The notes: generated by a model from the letters alone, not told the origin. 64,000 bases of DNA from an uncultured Roseateles sp. (GCF_913777145.1 NZ_CAJYPS010000023.1:286912-350911), one strand, 5' to 3'. Positions 9,148-19,121 are shown, counted from the first letter of the stretch. Numbers and translations are program-made.

Positions 9148-10068
9148 TCAGCGCGACGCCAGCCGCGCGGCCACCCAGGCCGCCACGCCCTCGGGCGAGC
9201 CGAACTCGTCCACAGAGCGCACGGGGATCTGCGGATGACGCCGTGCCCACAGGCGCGCCAGCGTCTGGCCCGGCCCCACCTCCAGCACCGCACGCACGCC
9301 ACGCTCGGCCAGCGCGTCCATGCAGCGCGGCCAGACGATGGGCTGCGCGATCTGGCGCACCAGCGCTTCGCGCGCCCCATCGGCCGTGAACACAGGCTCG
9401 GCCTCGGCATTCGAGATCAGGCCCAGGCGCGGCCGGCCCAGGGTCAGGTCCTGCAGCGCGGTCCGCCAGACCGGTTGGGCCGGCTGCATCCAGGCGGTGT
9501 GCGAGGCCACCGGTGCGGCAATCGGCGTGCAACGCAGGCCCTGGGCCTCGCCCTGCGCCTGGGCTGTGGCCAGCGATGCGCGGGGCCCACCCAGCAGCAG
9601 CTGGTCGGCCTCCAGCAGGATGGCGGGCGCCAGACCCCGGGTGGAGCCCCAGGCGATCAGTTCGTCCAGTGGCCGCCCCTGCACGGCCAGCAGGCCCAGC
9701 GGCTCGGCACAGGCCGCGGCCATCGCGGCCGCACGCCGGGCGGCCAGGTCGAGCACCTGCCCGGGCGGCAACACGCCCGCCACGCAGAACGCCGCCAGCT
9801 CCCCCACGCTGTAGCCCAGCAGCGCGGCCGGGGCCGGCAGCAGCGGCTGCAGCGCCGCCCAGGCCGCCAGCGACACGCCGCTCACCAACACCTGGCCTAC
9901 CTCAACACTGGCGGCCCAGTCGGCGTCGGCCAAGCGTGCGCGCCAGTCCGCCCCCAGGCGCTGGGCCAGCTCGGCCAGCCAGCGTTGGGCTGCGGGCGCG
10001 GCCTCCAGCCAGGGCAGCAGGCCTTCATGCTGCGTGCCCTGGCCCGGGAACAGCAGGCCCAGGCTCAT
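9148..10068 (-). CDS. mdcH: Malonate decarboxylase subunit epsilon (malonyl transferase)
   Basis: 'MSLGLLFPGQGTQHEGLLPWL', GYSVGELAAF active site; last gene of mdc cluster. Confidence 0.9.
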   Translation of the reverse strand: MSLGLLFPGQGTQHEGLLPWLEAAPAAQRWLAELAQRLGADWRARLADADWAASVEVGQVLVSGVSLAAWAALQPLLPAPAALLGYSVGELAAFCVAGVLPPGQVLDLAARRAAAMAAACAEPLGLLAVQGRPLDELIAWGSTRGLAPAILLEADQLLLGGPRASLATAQAQGEAQGLRCTPIAAPVASHTAWMQPAQPVWRTALQDLTLGRPRLGLISNAEAEPVFTADGAREALVRQIAQPIVWPRCMDALAERGVRAVLEVGPGQTLARLWARRHPQIPVRSVDEFGSPEGVAAWVAARLASR

Positions 10069-10922
10069 GCGCAGACCCGTTGCAGCCAGCAGGCGGCGGC
10101 CAGCAGATCGGCCGAGCCGCCGGGCGACCACCAGCGCGCGACCCAGGCGCGGTGCAGTGCCCGCGCCTGCATCAGCGCGTCCGGCCGGCCCGCACCACCG
10201 GCGGCCAGAAAGGCGGCCGCCTGGGCCTGCACCGTGCGCAGCGCCTGCAGGCCGCCGCGGTGCACGAGGTTGGTGTCGTCCAGCGCCGCCATCGCGGCGA
10301 ACAGCGCCTGCAGCCGCGCGCGCTCCCAGCCCCAGCCCATCGCCAGCGCCTGGCGCAGCGCCGGAAACACCGCGTCGAACAGCACCGGCATGCCGGCCGC
10401 CGCCTCCTCGTTGGCGCCTCGCAGGCCATGGCGCTGCACAGCGGCCACGCCATGCGAGGCCGGCAGCAGGCGCGCCCGCTGGCCCAGCGCCCGGCCCCAG
10501 CGGACCTGCAGCTCGGTGCGCAGCGCCTCGGGCGTCAAGACCTGGCCCCTTGCCTGCAAGGCCCCGCCGGCCGCGCACAGCAGGCCCAGCGCGAACACCG
10601 CGCCGCGATGCGTGTTGACACCGCCGGTGGCCGCCAGCATGCGGCGCTCGGCCGCCAGGCCCGCGGCCTGCAGTGCAGTGAACGGCGCCTGCTGCGCCCC
10701 CAGTGCGGCGATCTGCGGAAAGTAGTGGCGCAACGCCCGCAGGCTGCGCATGAAGGTCTGGGCGTCCATGTCCGCGTGGCTGCCGCTGTCCTCGAAGGAC
10801 ACCAGGCCGGGCTTGGGCGCCAGCGAGAGCTCGTCGAACAGCGCACGCACCGCGTCGCGGCCCAGGCCGCGGGCGTCTGCCGCCCATGGCGCTTCACGAA
10901 GCAGGCGTTCAGGCACGCACAC
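10065..10922 (-). CDS. mdcB: Triphosphoribosyl-dephospho-CoA synthase
   Basis: 'LSLAPKPGLVSFEDSGSHADMDAQTFMRSL' CitG/MdcB signature, mdc context. Confidence 0.9.
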   Translation of the reverse strand: MCVPERLLREAPWAADARGLGRDAVRALFDELSLAPKPGLVSFEDSGSHADMDAQTFMRSLRALRHYFPQIAALGAQQAPFTALQAAGLAAERRMLAATGGVNTHRGAVFALGLLCAAGGALQARGQVLTPEALRTELQVRWGRALGQRARLLPASHGVAAVQRHGLRGANEEAAAGMPVLFDAVFPALRQALAMGWGWERARLQALFAAMAALDDTNLVHRGGLQALRTVQAQAAAFLAAGGAGRPDALMQARALHRAWVARWWSPGGSADLLAAACWLQRVCA

Positions 10923-11610
10923 GCTCCGCAGGCAGTGGCAAGGCCTCCACTCCGGGCCACTCGCGCAGCAGCTCCACGCTGTGCAGCCGCTTCACCAGCA
11001 GGTCGCGCACCTGCCCCTCGCGCCAGGCCTGCCACTCCCGCCAGGCCACGGCCGCGCCATCGGGCCAGATCAGCTCGCCGTCCAGGCGCGGCAGGCCCGC
11101 GTCGGCCCGCTGCAGCAGGGCCACCAGCGCGTCGGCCTGAGCCACGTGCTGGACCGGCAGGTAGAGGTCCAGGTCGGAGCCGGGCCGACGGTGCGGCTGC
11201 CCGGTGAGCAACTCCCAGCCATGGCTGCCGTAGACCCGTGCTGGCACATCCAGCCCAGCCAGCCCGTCCAGCAGTTGGCGCCATGCCGGCCGCTGCGATG
11301 CGCTCAGCAGGGGCAAGACCTGGTCCGCCCGCGGGAACTCAGCAAAGAACAGCAGCTCGCTCCAGGCCGCCACCACCGGCCAGCGGCGTGGACCAGCACC
11401 GGGTGGCGTGGTCAGGCCCAGGTGCAGCTGACCCGGGTCGTTGGCCGCCGGCTGCGCGCAGGGCTGGCGGCTCACCACCAGCGGCCAGCCCGCCCCGGCC
11501 CAGCGCCGCAGCACCGCCTGCCGCTCGGCATCGCCCGCCGCTTCGGCGATCAGGCGCTGCCAGCCCGCCTCACGCAGAAAGACCAGCTGGTGGCGATGGA
11601 CGACGCTCAT
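10909..11610 (-). CDS. mdcG: Malonate decarboxylase holo-[ACP] synthase
   Basis: 'VYGSHGWELLTGQPHRRPGSDLDLYLP' nucleotidyltransferase motif; mdc context. Confidence 0.9.
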   Translation of the reverse strand: MSVVHRHQLVFLREAGWQRLIAEAAGDAERQAVLRRWAGAGWPLVVSRQPCAQPAANDPGQLHLGLTTPPGAGPRRWPVVAAWSELLFFAEFPRADQVLPLLSASQRPAWRQLLDGLAGLDVPARVYGSHGWELLTGQPHRRPGSDLDLYLPVQHVAQADALVALLQRADAGLPRLDGELIWPDGAAVAWREWQAWREGQVRDLLVKRLHSVELLREWPGVEALPLPAERVRA

Positions 11611-11615
11611 CGCAT

Positions 11616-12317
11616 TCAGGCCGCGGCCAGCACCTGCGCAATCACCGACGCGGCCAGCCGCCGCCCGCCGCGCTGCGCGCCCAGCTCGGCCCGGCGGTCC
11701 GAGGTGTCGGCAGGCGCCAGCGCGGCGCGCAGCTGGGCGGCCAGATCGCCGCCCCAGAGCGACTGGATGCCGCCCATGGCCACGTAGTTCTCGACGCCGG
11801 GCGCGAACACCGGGTTGCTGCGCGACAGCTCGGTCAGGCGCTCCTCGGGGATCTTGGTGACGCGGGCCATGGCCGGCAAGCGCATCACGCGGATCTGCGC
11901 CTCGGGCAGTGCATGGCAGGCATCGGCCATCAGGCCGGTAGCCAGGAAGCCACCGGACAGCGCCTGGTCGTAGACCAGCGCCACCACCCGGTGACCGCGC
12001 CGGCGCGCCAGCTCCACGCAGGCGGCCAGATGGGCCATCGCGCGGTTGATGCCCTGCAGCTCGTCATGGCGGCGCAGTTGCTGGCCCTGGGTGTCGACCA
12101 GCAGCAGCAGCGGGCAGCCCGGGTGCTGCGCGATCAGGTCCAGCACCGCGCGGGCCTGGCGCAGCGCCAGGTCCACGCCTATGGGCGCGTGGTCCACGGT
12201 GCCCAGCACCAACAGCGGCCGGCCGTCAAAGTTCACCAGGCCTTGCAGCAGCTCGCGCTCAGGCGCCAGCCCATGGCCGGGGCCGAACAGCTGCAGTGTC
12301 AGGTCTTGCCAGTTCAT
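11616..12317 (-). CDS. mdcE: Malonate decarboxylase gamma subunit
   Basis: 'MNWQDLTLQLFGPGHGL...' carboxyltransferase-like; start overlaps the mdcD stop. Confidence 0.9.
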   Translation of the reverse strand: MNWQDLTLQLFGPGHGLAPERELLQGLVNFDGRPLLVLGTVDHAPIGVDLALRQARAVLDLIAQHPGCPLLLLVDTQGQQLRRHDELQGINRAMAHLAACVELARRRGHRVVALVYDQALSGGFLATGLMADACHALPEAQIRVMRLPAMARVTKIPEERLTELSRSNPVFAPGVENYVAMGGIQSLWGGDLAAQLRAALAPADTSDRRAELGAQRGGRRLAASVIAQVLAAA

Positions 12318-13201
12318 GGGGTACTCCCGGCAGACGCCAGTTCGCGCAGCTCGGCCACGCTCAGTTCGGGCACGGCGGCCGGCACGGCAATGCCCAGGCG
12401 GGCCCACCAATCGAGGGCATCGCTGCCCGAAGGCAGCGCATCCCAGCGCGCGCGCAGCGCCGCGTGTTCCTGCTCCAGCGCGGCCAGATCCAGCGCGCGT
12501 GGCCGGTCCAGCAGCGCGATCGCGGCGGCGCGAAACGCCTCCACCTCATCCTCCACCAGCACATCGGCATCACCGATCAGATAGCGATGCTTGCCGCCGG
12601 TGGTGCGCCACACCAGCGCCCGGTCGCGCGAGTCGAACTCCTCCACGCCGTGCGAGGCTTCGATGACCTCGGGGCCGCTCATCGCCAGCCGCCCCATGTC
12701 GCTGATGACCACACGGTCCGCGCAGCGCGCCACCAGGCCCATGCCGCCGAAGCAGCCGTTGGCGCTGCCTATCAGCACGATGACCGGGAGGCCCGCCGCG
12801 CGCACGTCGAACGCCGCGCGCATCAGTTCGGACACGCCGATCAGCCCGGCATTGGCCTCGTGCAGTCGCACGCCGCCGGAGTCGGCCAGCAGCAGCACCG
12901 CGTCGGGCCGGTCGCGCAGCGCGCGGCGCAGCAGGCCCACCAGCTTGGCGCCATGCACCTCGCCAACGCCACCGCCCATGAAGGCGCCCTCCTGCGCGCC
13001 GACGAACACCGCTCGGCCGCCCAGCGTCGCGCGGCCGACCACCACGCCGTCGTCGAAGCTGCCGGGCACGCCCAGTTGCTGCAGATGCGGGCTCATCACG
13101 CGGGCCGCGGGCGGCAGCCATTCGTGGAAGCTGCCCGCGTCCAGCAGCGCGTTCAGCCGCTCGCGGGCGCTGCATTCCATGTAGCTCAGCGCGGCGCTCA
13201 T
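12314..13201 (-). CDS. mdcD: Malonate decarboxylase beta subunit
   Basis: 'MSAALSYMECSARERLNALLDAGSFHEWLPP' carboxyltransferase motif. Confidence 0.92.
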   Translation of the reverse strand: MSAALSYMECSARERLNALLDAGSFHEWLPPAARVMSPHLQQLGVPGSFDDGVVVGRATLGGRAVFVGAQEGAFMGGGVGEVHGAKLVGLLRRALRDRPDAVLLLADSGGVRLHEANAGLIGVSELMRAAFDVRAAGLPVIVLIGSANGCFGGMGLVARCADRVVISDMGRLAMSGPEVIEASHGVEEFDSRDRALVWRTTGGKHRYLIGDADVLVEDEVEAFRAAAIALLDRPRALDLAALEQEHAALRARWDALPSGSDALDWWARLGIAVPAAVPELSVAELRELASAGSTP

Positions 13202-13527
13202 GCGGGCCTCCGCTGGTCGCGCCACTCGGCCACCGCCTGCTCCAGGCGCAGGCTCACCACCGCCGGCGTGGCGCCCATGTCGTGCAGGCTCAGGCGCACG
13301 CCGGCCAGGCCGTGGCGGCGCTGGAAGTCGCCCAGCACCGCCTGCCAGATCGGGCCGAAGCCGCGCGCCGAGGTCTGCACCTGCACCGCACAGCGCCCGC
13401 CCTCGGCGGGCTCCAGCAGCACCTCCAGATTGCCCGAGCCCACCACGCCCACCAACACAGGCGCGAAGGCCCCGGCCGGCGTACCGCCGTCGAAGTCGTA
13501 GTTCAGTGTTTCCAGACCGACATCCAT
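13198..13527 (-). CDS. mdcC: Malonate decarboxylase acyl carrier protein (delta)
   Basis: 'METLNYDF...VGVVGSGNLEVLLEP' with the prosthetic-group Ser in VGSGNLEV. Confidence 0.92.
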   Translation of the reverse strand: MDVGLETLNYDFDGGTPAGAFAPVLVGVVGSGNLEVLLEPAEGGRCAVQVQTSARGFGPIWQAVLGDFQRRHGLAGVRLSLHDMGATPAVVSLRLEQAVAEWRDQRRPA

Positions 13528-13537
13528 CGCGGCCTCC

Positions 13538-15208
13538 TCACCAGTTGCGGAAGCGGCTGGGCGGCCGGTACAGGCCGCCGGAAGCACGCACCAGGTCGCG
13601 CATGGAGCGCGCGGCCAGCAGATTGCGGGTGGCGTCGCGGGCGTCTATGCCCAGATCAGCCGGCCGGCGGATCACGCCGCGGTCCCGCAGGTTCTCCACC
13701 AGGCGCTGGTCGCGCGCCAGGCCCACCGCGGTGTAGCCGGCCACGCCGCGTATCGCCTGCTCGCGCTCCTCGTCGGTGCGGCACAGCAGCAGGTTGGCCA
13801 GACCCTCTTCGGTCAGCACATGCGTCACGTCCTCGCCGTAGATCATGATGGGCGGCAGCTCCATGCCGGCCTGCTCGGCCAGCGTCCAGGCATCCAGCCG
13901 CTCCACAAAGGCCGGCTGCATGTGCTCGCGGAAGGTCTCCACCATCTGCACCACCAGCTTCTGGCCACGCGGCGCGCCACGCGCGCCGGTGAGGCCCGCG
14001 CGGGCCTGCTGTCCGGCCTTGAGCCAGGCCGGACTCACATGGCGGCGGCCGCGCGCGTCGGCGCCCATATTGGGCGCGCCGCCGAAGCCGGCGATGCGGC
14101 CCAGCGTCGCGGTGGAGCTGTTGCCGTCCAGGTCCATCTGCAGCGTGGAGCCTATGAAGAGGTCGCAGGCGTAATGGCCCGCGGCCTGGCAGAAGGCGCG
14201 GTTGCTGCGCAGCGAGCCGTCGGGCCCGGTGAAGAAGAGATCGGAGCGGGCGCGGATGTAGTCCTCCATGCCCAGCTCAGAGCCGAAGGAATGGATGGAC
14301 TGCACCCAGCCGGCCTCTATGGCCGGGATCAGCGCCGGGTGCGGGTTCAGCGCCCAGTGCTGGCAGATCTTGCCCTTGAGGCCCAGCGACTCGGCATAGG
14401 TGGGCAGCAGCAGCTCGATGGCCGCGGTGTCGAAGCCTATGCCGTGGTTGAGGCGCTGCACGCCGTACTCGGCGTAGATGCCCTTGATGGCCATCATGGC
14501 CATCAGCACCTGCACCTCGCTGATCTGCGCAGGGTCGCGGGTGAACAGCGGTTCGATGACATTGGGCTTGTCGGCCAGCACGACAAAGTCCACCCAGCCG
14601 GCCGGCACATCCACACGCGGCACGCGGTCCACGATCTCGTTGACCTGGGCGATGACGAGGCCGCCGCTGAAAGCCGTGGCCTCGACGATGGCCGGCGTGT
14701 CCTCGGTGTTGGGGCCGGTGAAGAGATTGCCCTCGGCATCGGCCGACTGCGCGGCGATCAGCGACACCTGCGGGGTCAGGTCCACGAAGTAGCGGCTGAA
14801 CAGCTCCAGATAGGTGTGGATGGCGCCGATCTGCAGCCGCCCCTTGGACACCAGGCCGGCCAGGCGCTGGGCCTGGGGGCCGGCGAAGGAGAAGTCCAGC
14901 CGGCTCGCGATGCCGCGCTCGAACACGTCCAGATGCTCGGGCAGCGCCAGCACCGACTGCACCAGGTGCAGGTCATGCACACGGGCCGGGTCCACCTGCG
15001 TGAGCGCGCGGGCCAGGCAGTCGGCCTGCTTCTGGTTGTCGCCCTCCAGGCAGACCCGGTCGCCGGGCTCCAGCAGCGCTTCCAGCAGATCCACCGCGCG
15101 CTCTGCGCCCAGCTGGCGCGGCAGGCCGGCCGCCGCGGCCCGCGCCAGCCGCGCGCTGCGGCGCCGGGCCCGCTGCTGCCAGCGGTCGGGAGAAGACGGC
15201 TCGCTCAT
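13538..15208 (-). CDS. mdcA: Malonate decarboxylase alpha subunit
   Basis: 556 aa; 'GDNQKQADCLARALTQVDPARVHDLHLVQSVLALPEHLDVFERGIASRLDFSFAGPQ'. Confidence 0.93.
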   Translation of the reverse strand: MSEPSSPDRWQQRARRRSARLARAAAAGLPRQLGAERAVDLLEALLEPGDRVCLEGDNQKQADCLARALTQVDPARVHDLHLVQSVLALPEHLDVFERGIASRLDFSFAGPQAQRLAGLVSKGRLQIGAIHTYLELFSRYFVDLTPQVSLIAAQSADAEGNLFTGPNTEDTPAIVEATAFSGGLVIAQVNEIVDRVPRVDVPAGWVDFVVLADKPNVIEPLFTRDPAQISEVQVLMAMMAIKGIYAEYGVQRLNHGIGFDTAAIELLLPTYAESLGLKGKICQHWALNPHPALIPAIEAGWVQSIHSFGSELGMEDYIRARSDLFFTGPDGSLRSNRAFCQAAGHYACDLFIGSTLQMDLDGNSSTATLGRIAGFGGAPNMGADARGRRHVSPAWLKAGQQARAGLTGARGAPRGQKLVVQMVETFREHMQPAFVERLDAWTLAEQAGMELPPIMIYGEDVTHVLTEEGLANLLLCRTDEEREQAIRGVAGYTAVGLARDQRLVENLRDRGVIRRPADLGIDARDATRNLLAARSMRDLVRASGGLYRPPSRFRNW

Positions 15209-15221
15209 GCCCGCGCCTCCC

Positions 15222-16586
15222 TCAGTGGCCCGTGCCGGGCAGCGCGCCCATGATGGCGTCGGGCAGGCCGGTCGCGATGCCGGGGAACACGCAGATCAGC
15301 AGCACCGCCAGGAACATCATGCCGACGAAGGGCATGACCCCCCAGATGATGTCGCGCAGCGGGATGTCGGGCGCGATGTTCTTGATGACGAAGATGTTCA
15401 GGCCCACCGGCGGGTGGATGAGGCCGGTCTCCATCACGATGGTCATCAGCACCCCGAACCAGATCAGGTCGAAGCCCGCGGCCTTCAGCGGCGGCAGGAT
15501 GATGGGCGCCAGCATCAGGATGATGCTGACCGGCGGCAGGAAGAAGCCCAGCACGATGACCAGCAGCAGCACCATGGCCAGCAGCAGCCACTTGGACAGC
15601 TGCATGCCCACGATCCAGTTGGCCGCCTCCTGGCTGATGTGCAGATAGCTCATCACGTAGGAGAACAGCAGCGACATGCCGATGATGAACATCAGCATGG
15701 TGGACTCCTTCAGCGTGGCGGTGAGTATGGGCGCCACGTCGCGCGGCCGCCAGACGCGGTAGACGATGGCGATCAGCACCAGCGCCAGCACCGCGCCCAG
15801 GCCGGCGGTCTCGGACGGCGTCGCGAAGCCGCCGTACAGCGCCACCATCACGCCGATCAGCAGCACCACGAAGGGCAGCACCCGCGGCAGCATCTCGACC
15901 TTCTCGCGCAGCGTGAACTGGTCGTGGTTGAGCAACGCCGACGGCACGCCACGCGCGGTGTAGGCCGCCTGGGCCCGGCGGTACTCGCGCCGGTAATTGA
16001 TGACCGCCCACAACGCGAACAGGCCCACCAGCAGCACGCCCGGGCCTATACCGGCCAGGAACAGCCGGCCCAGCGACTGCTCGGCCGCCACCGCGTACAG
16101 GATCATGGTGATGGACGGCGGCAGCAGGATGCCCAGCGTGCCGCCCGCGGCGATGATGCCGGCCGCAAAGCCCGGCGAGTAGCCGCGCTTGCGCATCTCC
16201 GGAATGCCCGAGGAGCCGATGGCCGAGCAGGTGGCCGGGCTGGAGCCCGCCATCGCCGCGAACAGCGCGCAGGCGAACACATTGGCGATGCCCAGGCCGC
16301 CGGGCAGCTTGTTCAGCCACACATGGATGGCGGCGTACAAGTCCTGCCCCGCACGGGATCGGCCGATGGCCGCGCCCTTGAGGATGAAGAGCGGAATCGA
16401 CAGCAGCGTGATGCTGGCCATCTCCTCGTAGACGTTCTGCGTAACCGTGTCCAGCGCAGACGCCGGCATGAAGCCATACATGAAGATCAGCGCGACGCTG
16501 CCCAGCGCGAACGCGATGGGCGCGCCCGAGAACATGATGATCAGCGTCACGACGCCGAACAGCAGACCCAATGCCAGCATGCTCAT
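15222..16586 (-). CDS. TRAP transporter large permease (DctM family)
   Basis: 'MSMLALGLLFGVVTLIIMFSGAPIAFALG', 'LPPVSIILMLAPIILPPL', 'TGLIHPPVGLNIFVIKNI'. Confidence 0.93.
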   Translation of the reverse strand: MSMLALGLLFGVVTLIIMFSGAPIAFALGSVALIFMYGFMPASALDTVTQNVYEEMASITLLSIPLFILKGAAIGRSRAGQDLYAAIHVWLNKLPGGLGIANVFACALFAAMAGSSPATCSAIGSSGIPEMRKRGYSPGFAAGIIAAGGTLGILLPPSITMILYAVAAEQSLGRLFLAGIGPGVLLVGLFALWAVINYRREYRRAQAAYTARGVPSALLNHDQFTLREKVEMLPRVLPFVVLLIGVMVALYGGFATPSETAGLGAVLALVLIAIVYRVWRPRDVAPILTATLKESTMLMFIIGMSLLFSYVMSYLHISQEAANWIVGMQLSKWLLLAMVLLLVIVLGFFLPPVSIILMLAPIILPPLKAAGFDLIWFGVLMTIVMETGLIHPPVGLNIFVIKNIAPDIPLRDIIWGVMPFVGMMFLAVLLICVFPGIATGLPDAIMGALPGTGH

Positions 16587-17167
16587 GCGGCCACCTCTTT
16601 CAACGAACGGGCCACGGCCGGGCGCAGCGCGTTCGCGCTTGCGGCCAGCTGCAGCAGCATCTGCACGGTCACCAGCGTCATGCCCAGCGACATCAGCCCA
16701 TAGGGAATCCACAACGGCGGCGCCCAGGACGACGAGGTCGTCTGGCCGTCCACCCAGGCCTCGTGGAACAGCGCCCACGACTTCCACGCAAAGAAGGCGC
16801 AGAACAGCGTGCACATCAGGTCCACCAGCAGCTGGCGCACTCGGTTGGCCCAGTCCGGCAGCAGGCCCACCACCGCCTCTATGCCCACATGGCCGCGCAG
16901 CGACTGCAGAAAGGCGCTGCACAAGAAGGTGGTGCCCACTAGGCAGAACACCGAGGCCTCGTCCTGCCAGTCGGTGGACGCCTTGAAGAAGTAGCGCGAG
17001 GCCACCGAGGACGTGAGGATCAGCGAGGCTGCCAGCAGCGCCAGCATGCCCAGGCCCACCATCACGCGGTTCACCACCCTCATCAGCCGCGCCAGCGGGC
17101 GCAGCACCGCCGGCAGCGCCGGGTCCAGACGCGCCTGGGCGCCCGGGGTCAGGTCATGCGCGCCCAT
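16583..17167 (-). CDS. TRAP transporter small permease (DctQ family)
   Basis: Four TM segments, overlap with DctM start, 'WQDEASVFCLVGTTFLCSAFLQSLRGHVGIEAV'. Confidence 0.85.
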   Translation of the reverse strand: MGAHDLTPGAQARLDPALPAVLRPLARLMRVVNRVMVGLGMLALLAASLILTSSVASRYFFKASTDWQDEASVFCLVGTTFLCSAFLQSLRGHVGIEAVVGLLPDWANRVRQLLVDLMCTLFCAFFAWKSWALFHEAWVDGQTTSSSWAPPLWIPYGLMSLGMTLVTVQMLLQLAASANALRPAVARSLKEVAA

Positions 17168-17168
17168 G

Positions 17169-18188
17169 TCAGAGCAGCTTCTGGGCGGCGGCCAGCAGGC
17201 CGGCGCAGCTCTCGTTCTTGGCGCCGAAGTCCTTCCAGGCGGTGTCGCGGGCGATCGCCTGCCACAGGCCCAGCACCTTGGCGTCGATGTCGAAGACCTT
17301 GGCGCCGGCCTTGGCGTAGATCTCGGCGGCCAGACGGTCGTCGGCCTGCGCGGCCTCGCGGGCAAAGCCCTCCAGCTCGGCGCCCACGGCCATGATGAGG
17401 TCCTGCTGCGCCTTGGGCAGCTTGCCGAAGATCTCCTTGGAGATCATCAGCGGCTCCAGCATGAACCAGTAGGTCTTGTTGCGGCCGGTGGTCAGGTACT
17501 TGGCGATCTCCTCCAGCTTGAAGGAGATGAAGCTGGTGGAGGAGGTCATCGCCGCCTCCATCGCGCCGGTCTGCATCGCGGCATAGATCTCGTTGGACGG
17601 CAGCGAGATCACCGAGGCGCCGGCCTGCTTGAACATCAGGTCCATCTCGCGACTGCCGCCGCGCACCTTCAGGCCCTTGGCGTCGTCCGGCGTCACCAGC
17701 GGCCGGGTGCGACAGGCCACACCGCCGGCCTGCCAGATCCAGCTGACGATGATCACGCCCTTGTCGTCCAGCACCTTGGCCAGGCGCTTGCCCACGTCGG
17801 CGTTCTTCCACTGCGCGCCCTGCTCGTAGCTGGGCACCAGCGCCGGCATCAGGCCGATATTGGTCTCGGGCACCTCGCCGCCCGCGTAAGACAGCGGCAC
17901 CAGGCTCATGTCCAGCGCGCCCTTGCGCATCGCGGAGAACTGCGCATTGGTCTTCATCAGCGAGGAGCCCGGATAGACCGAGGCCTTGAGCGCGCCGTTG
18001 CTGCGCTTCTCCACCTCGGCCGCGAAACGCCGGCACAGGCGGTCGCGGAAATCCCCTTCCGTCAGCGAGCCGCTGGGGAACTGGTGGGAAATCTTCAGGC
18101 CGCCGGCCTGGGCCAGCGCGCCGGAACCGAAACCGGCCAGACCCAGGCCGCCGGCGGCCTGCAGCAGATGACGTCGGGAAAGTGTCAT
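17169..18188 (-). CDS. TRAP transporter substrate-binding protein (DctP family)
   Basis: Signal peptide 'MTLSRRHLLQAAGGLGLAGFGSGALAQ', 'SLMKTNAQFSAMRKGALDMSLVPLSYAGGE', 'MEAAMTSSTSFISFKLEEIAKYLT'. Confidence 0.93.
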   Translation of the reverse strand: MTLSRRHLLQAAGGLGLAGFGSGALAQAGGLKISHQFPSGSLTEGDFRDRLCRRFAAEVEKRSNGALKASVYPGSSLMKTNAQFSAMRKGALDMSLVPLSYAGGEVPETNIGLMPALVPSYEQGAQWKNADVGKRLAKVLDDKGVIIVSWIWQAGGVACRTRPLVTPDDAKGLKVRGGSREMDLMFKQAGASVISLPSNEIYAAMQTGAMEAAMTSSTSFISFKLEEIAKYLTTGRNKTYWFMLEPLMISKEIFGKLPKAQQDLIMAVGAELEGFAREAAQADDRLAAEIYAKAGAKVFDIDAKVLGLWQAIARDTAWKDFGAKNESCAGLLAAAQKLL

Positions 18189-18265
18189 GGGTGTCTCCTC
18201 GATGACCGACGGCCCCGGCCGCACAACCCTTTGCGCGGTCCCAAGAACGTCTATGCATCCATCCT

Positions 18266-18275
18266 ATGACGTCAT
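18266..18275. promoter_or_regulatory. Perfect palindrome ATGACGTCAT between dctP and the GntR gene; candidate operator
   Basis: 10-bp perfect palindrome in the divergent intergenic region. Confidence 0.45.
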
Positions 18276-18372
18276 GTATAAATTTTCCATGTCTTTGCAT
18301 TACCAAAAAACCCGAATGCGCTGGAAACGCGGTGGGCTTGCCTTATGCTTGGCCTGAAACATTGCTGACACC

Positions 18373-19047
18373 ATGGCCACCGCATCGCAAAGACTGTCGG
18401 AACAACTGCGCGAGACCATCGAGGAAGAGGTCGCGACCGGCAAGCTCAAGCCCGGCACCCACCTGGATGAACTGGAACTGGCCGCGCGTTTCGGCGTGTC
18501 GCGCACCCCGATACGCGAAACGCTGAGCCTGCTGGCCGGCGAGGGCCTGGTGGAGATACGGCCGCGGCGCGGCGCCGTCGTGGCCCAGCTGTCGCCGGCC
18601 CGGCTGGTGGAGATGTTCGAGGTGATGGCCGAGCTGGAGGCCATGTCCGCACGCCTGGCCGCACGCCGCATCAAGGACGACGCGCTGGCCCAGCTGGAGC
18701 AACTGCACAGCCGCTGCGAGCAGGCCGCCCAGGCCGGCGATCCCGACGCCTACTTCTATGCCAACGAGGAGTTCCACAAGGCGGTCTACCGGGCGGCGCA
18801 GAACGAGTACCTGATCGAGCAGGCCTTCTCGCTGCAGCGCAAGCTGCGGCCCTACCGGCGCCTGCAGCTGCGCGTGCGCAACCGCCTGCCGCGCTCGCTG
18901 GCGGAGCACCAGGCTGTGCTGGACGCGATACGCGCCAACCAGCCCGAGCAGGCCGCCCAGGCGATGCGCGGCCATGTGATGGTGCAGGGCGACCGCTTCG
19001 CCGACCTGCTGGTGGAGCTGCGCAGCTTCGAGAACACGGCCGCCTGA
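18373..19047 (+). CDS. GntR family transcriptional regulator with FCD domain, likely controls malonate cluster
   Basis: 'GKLKPGTHLDELELAARFGVSRTPIRETLSLLAGEGLVEIRPRRGAVVAQ'; divergent from TRAP-mdc operon. Confidence 0.88.
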   Translation: MATASQRLSEQLRETIEEEVATGKLKPGTHLDELELAARFGVSRTPIRETLSLLAGEGLVEIRPRRGAVVAQLSPARLVEMFEVMAELEAMSARLAARRIKDDALAQLEQLHSRCEQAAQAGDPDAYFYANEEFHKAVYRAAQNEYLIEQAFSLQRKLRPYRRLQLRVRNRLPRSLAEHQAVLDAIRANQPEQAAQAMRGHVMVQGDRFADLLVELRSFENTAA

Positions 19048-19121
19048 GCGCGCCGTCGGCGGCCGCCGGGCCGCGCGTTACATTCCCGCCGCATTCCACA
19101 CCGCAGCGCGGGGAGACACGC

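Noticed and set aside
13820-16703. Long plus-strand ORFs (477 aa, 629 aa) across mdcA and the TRAP permease
   Set aside because: Composition artefacts of GC-rich third positions; span two real minus-strand genes.
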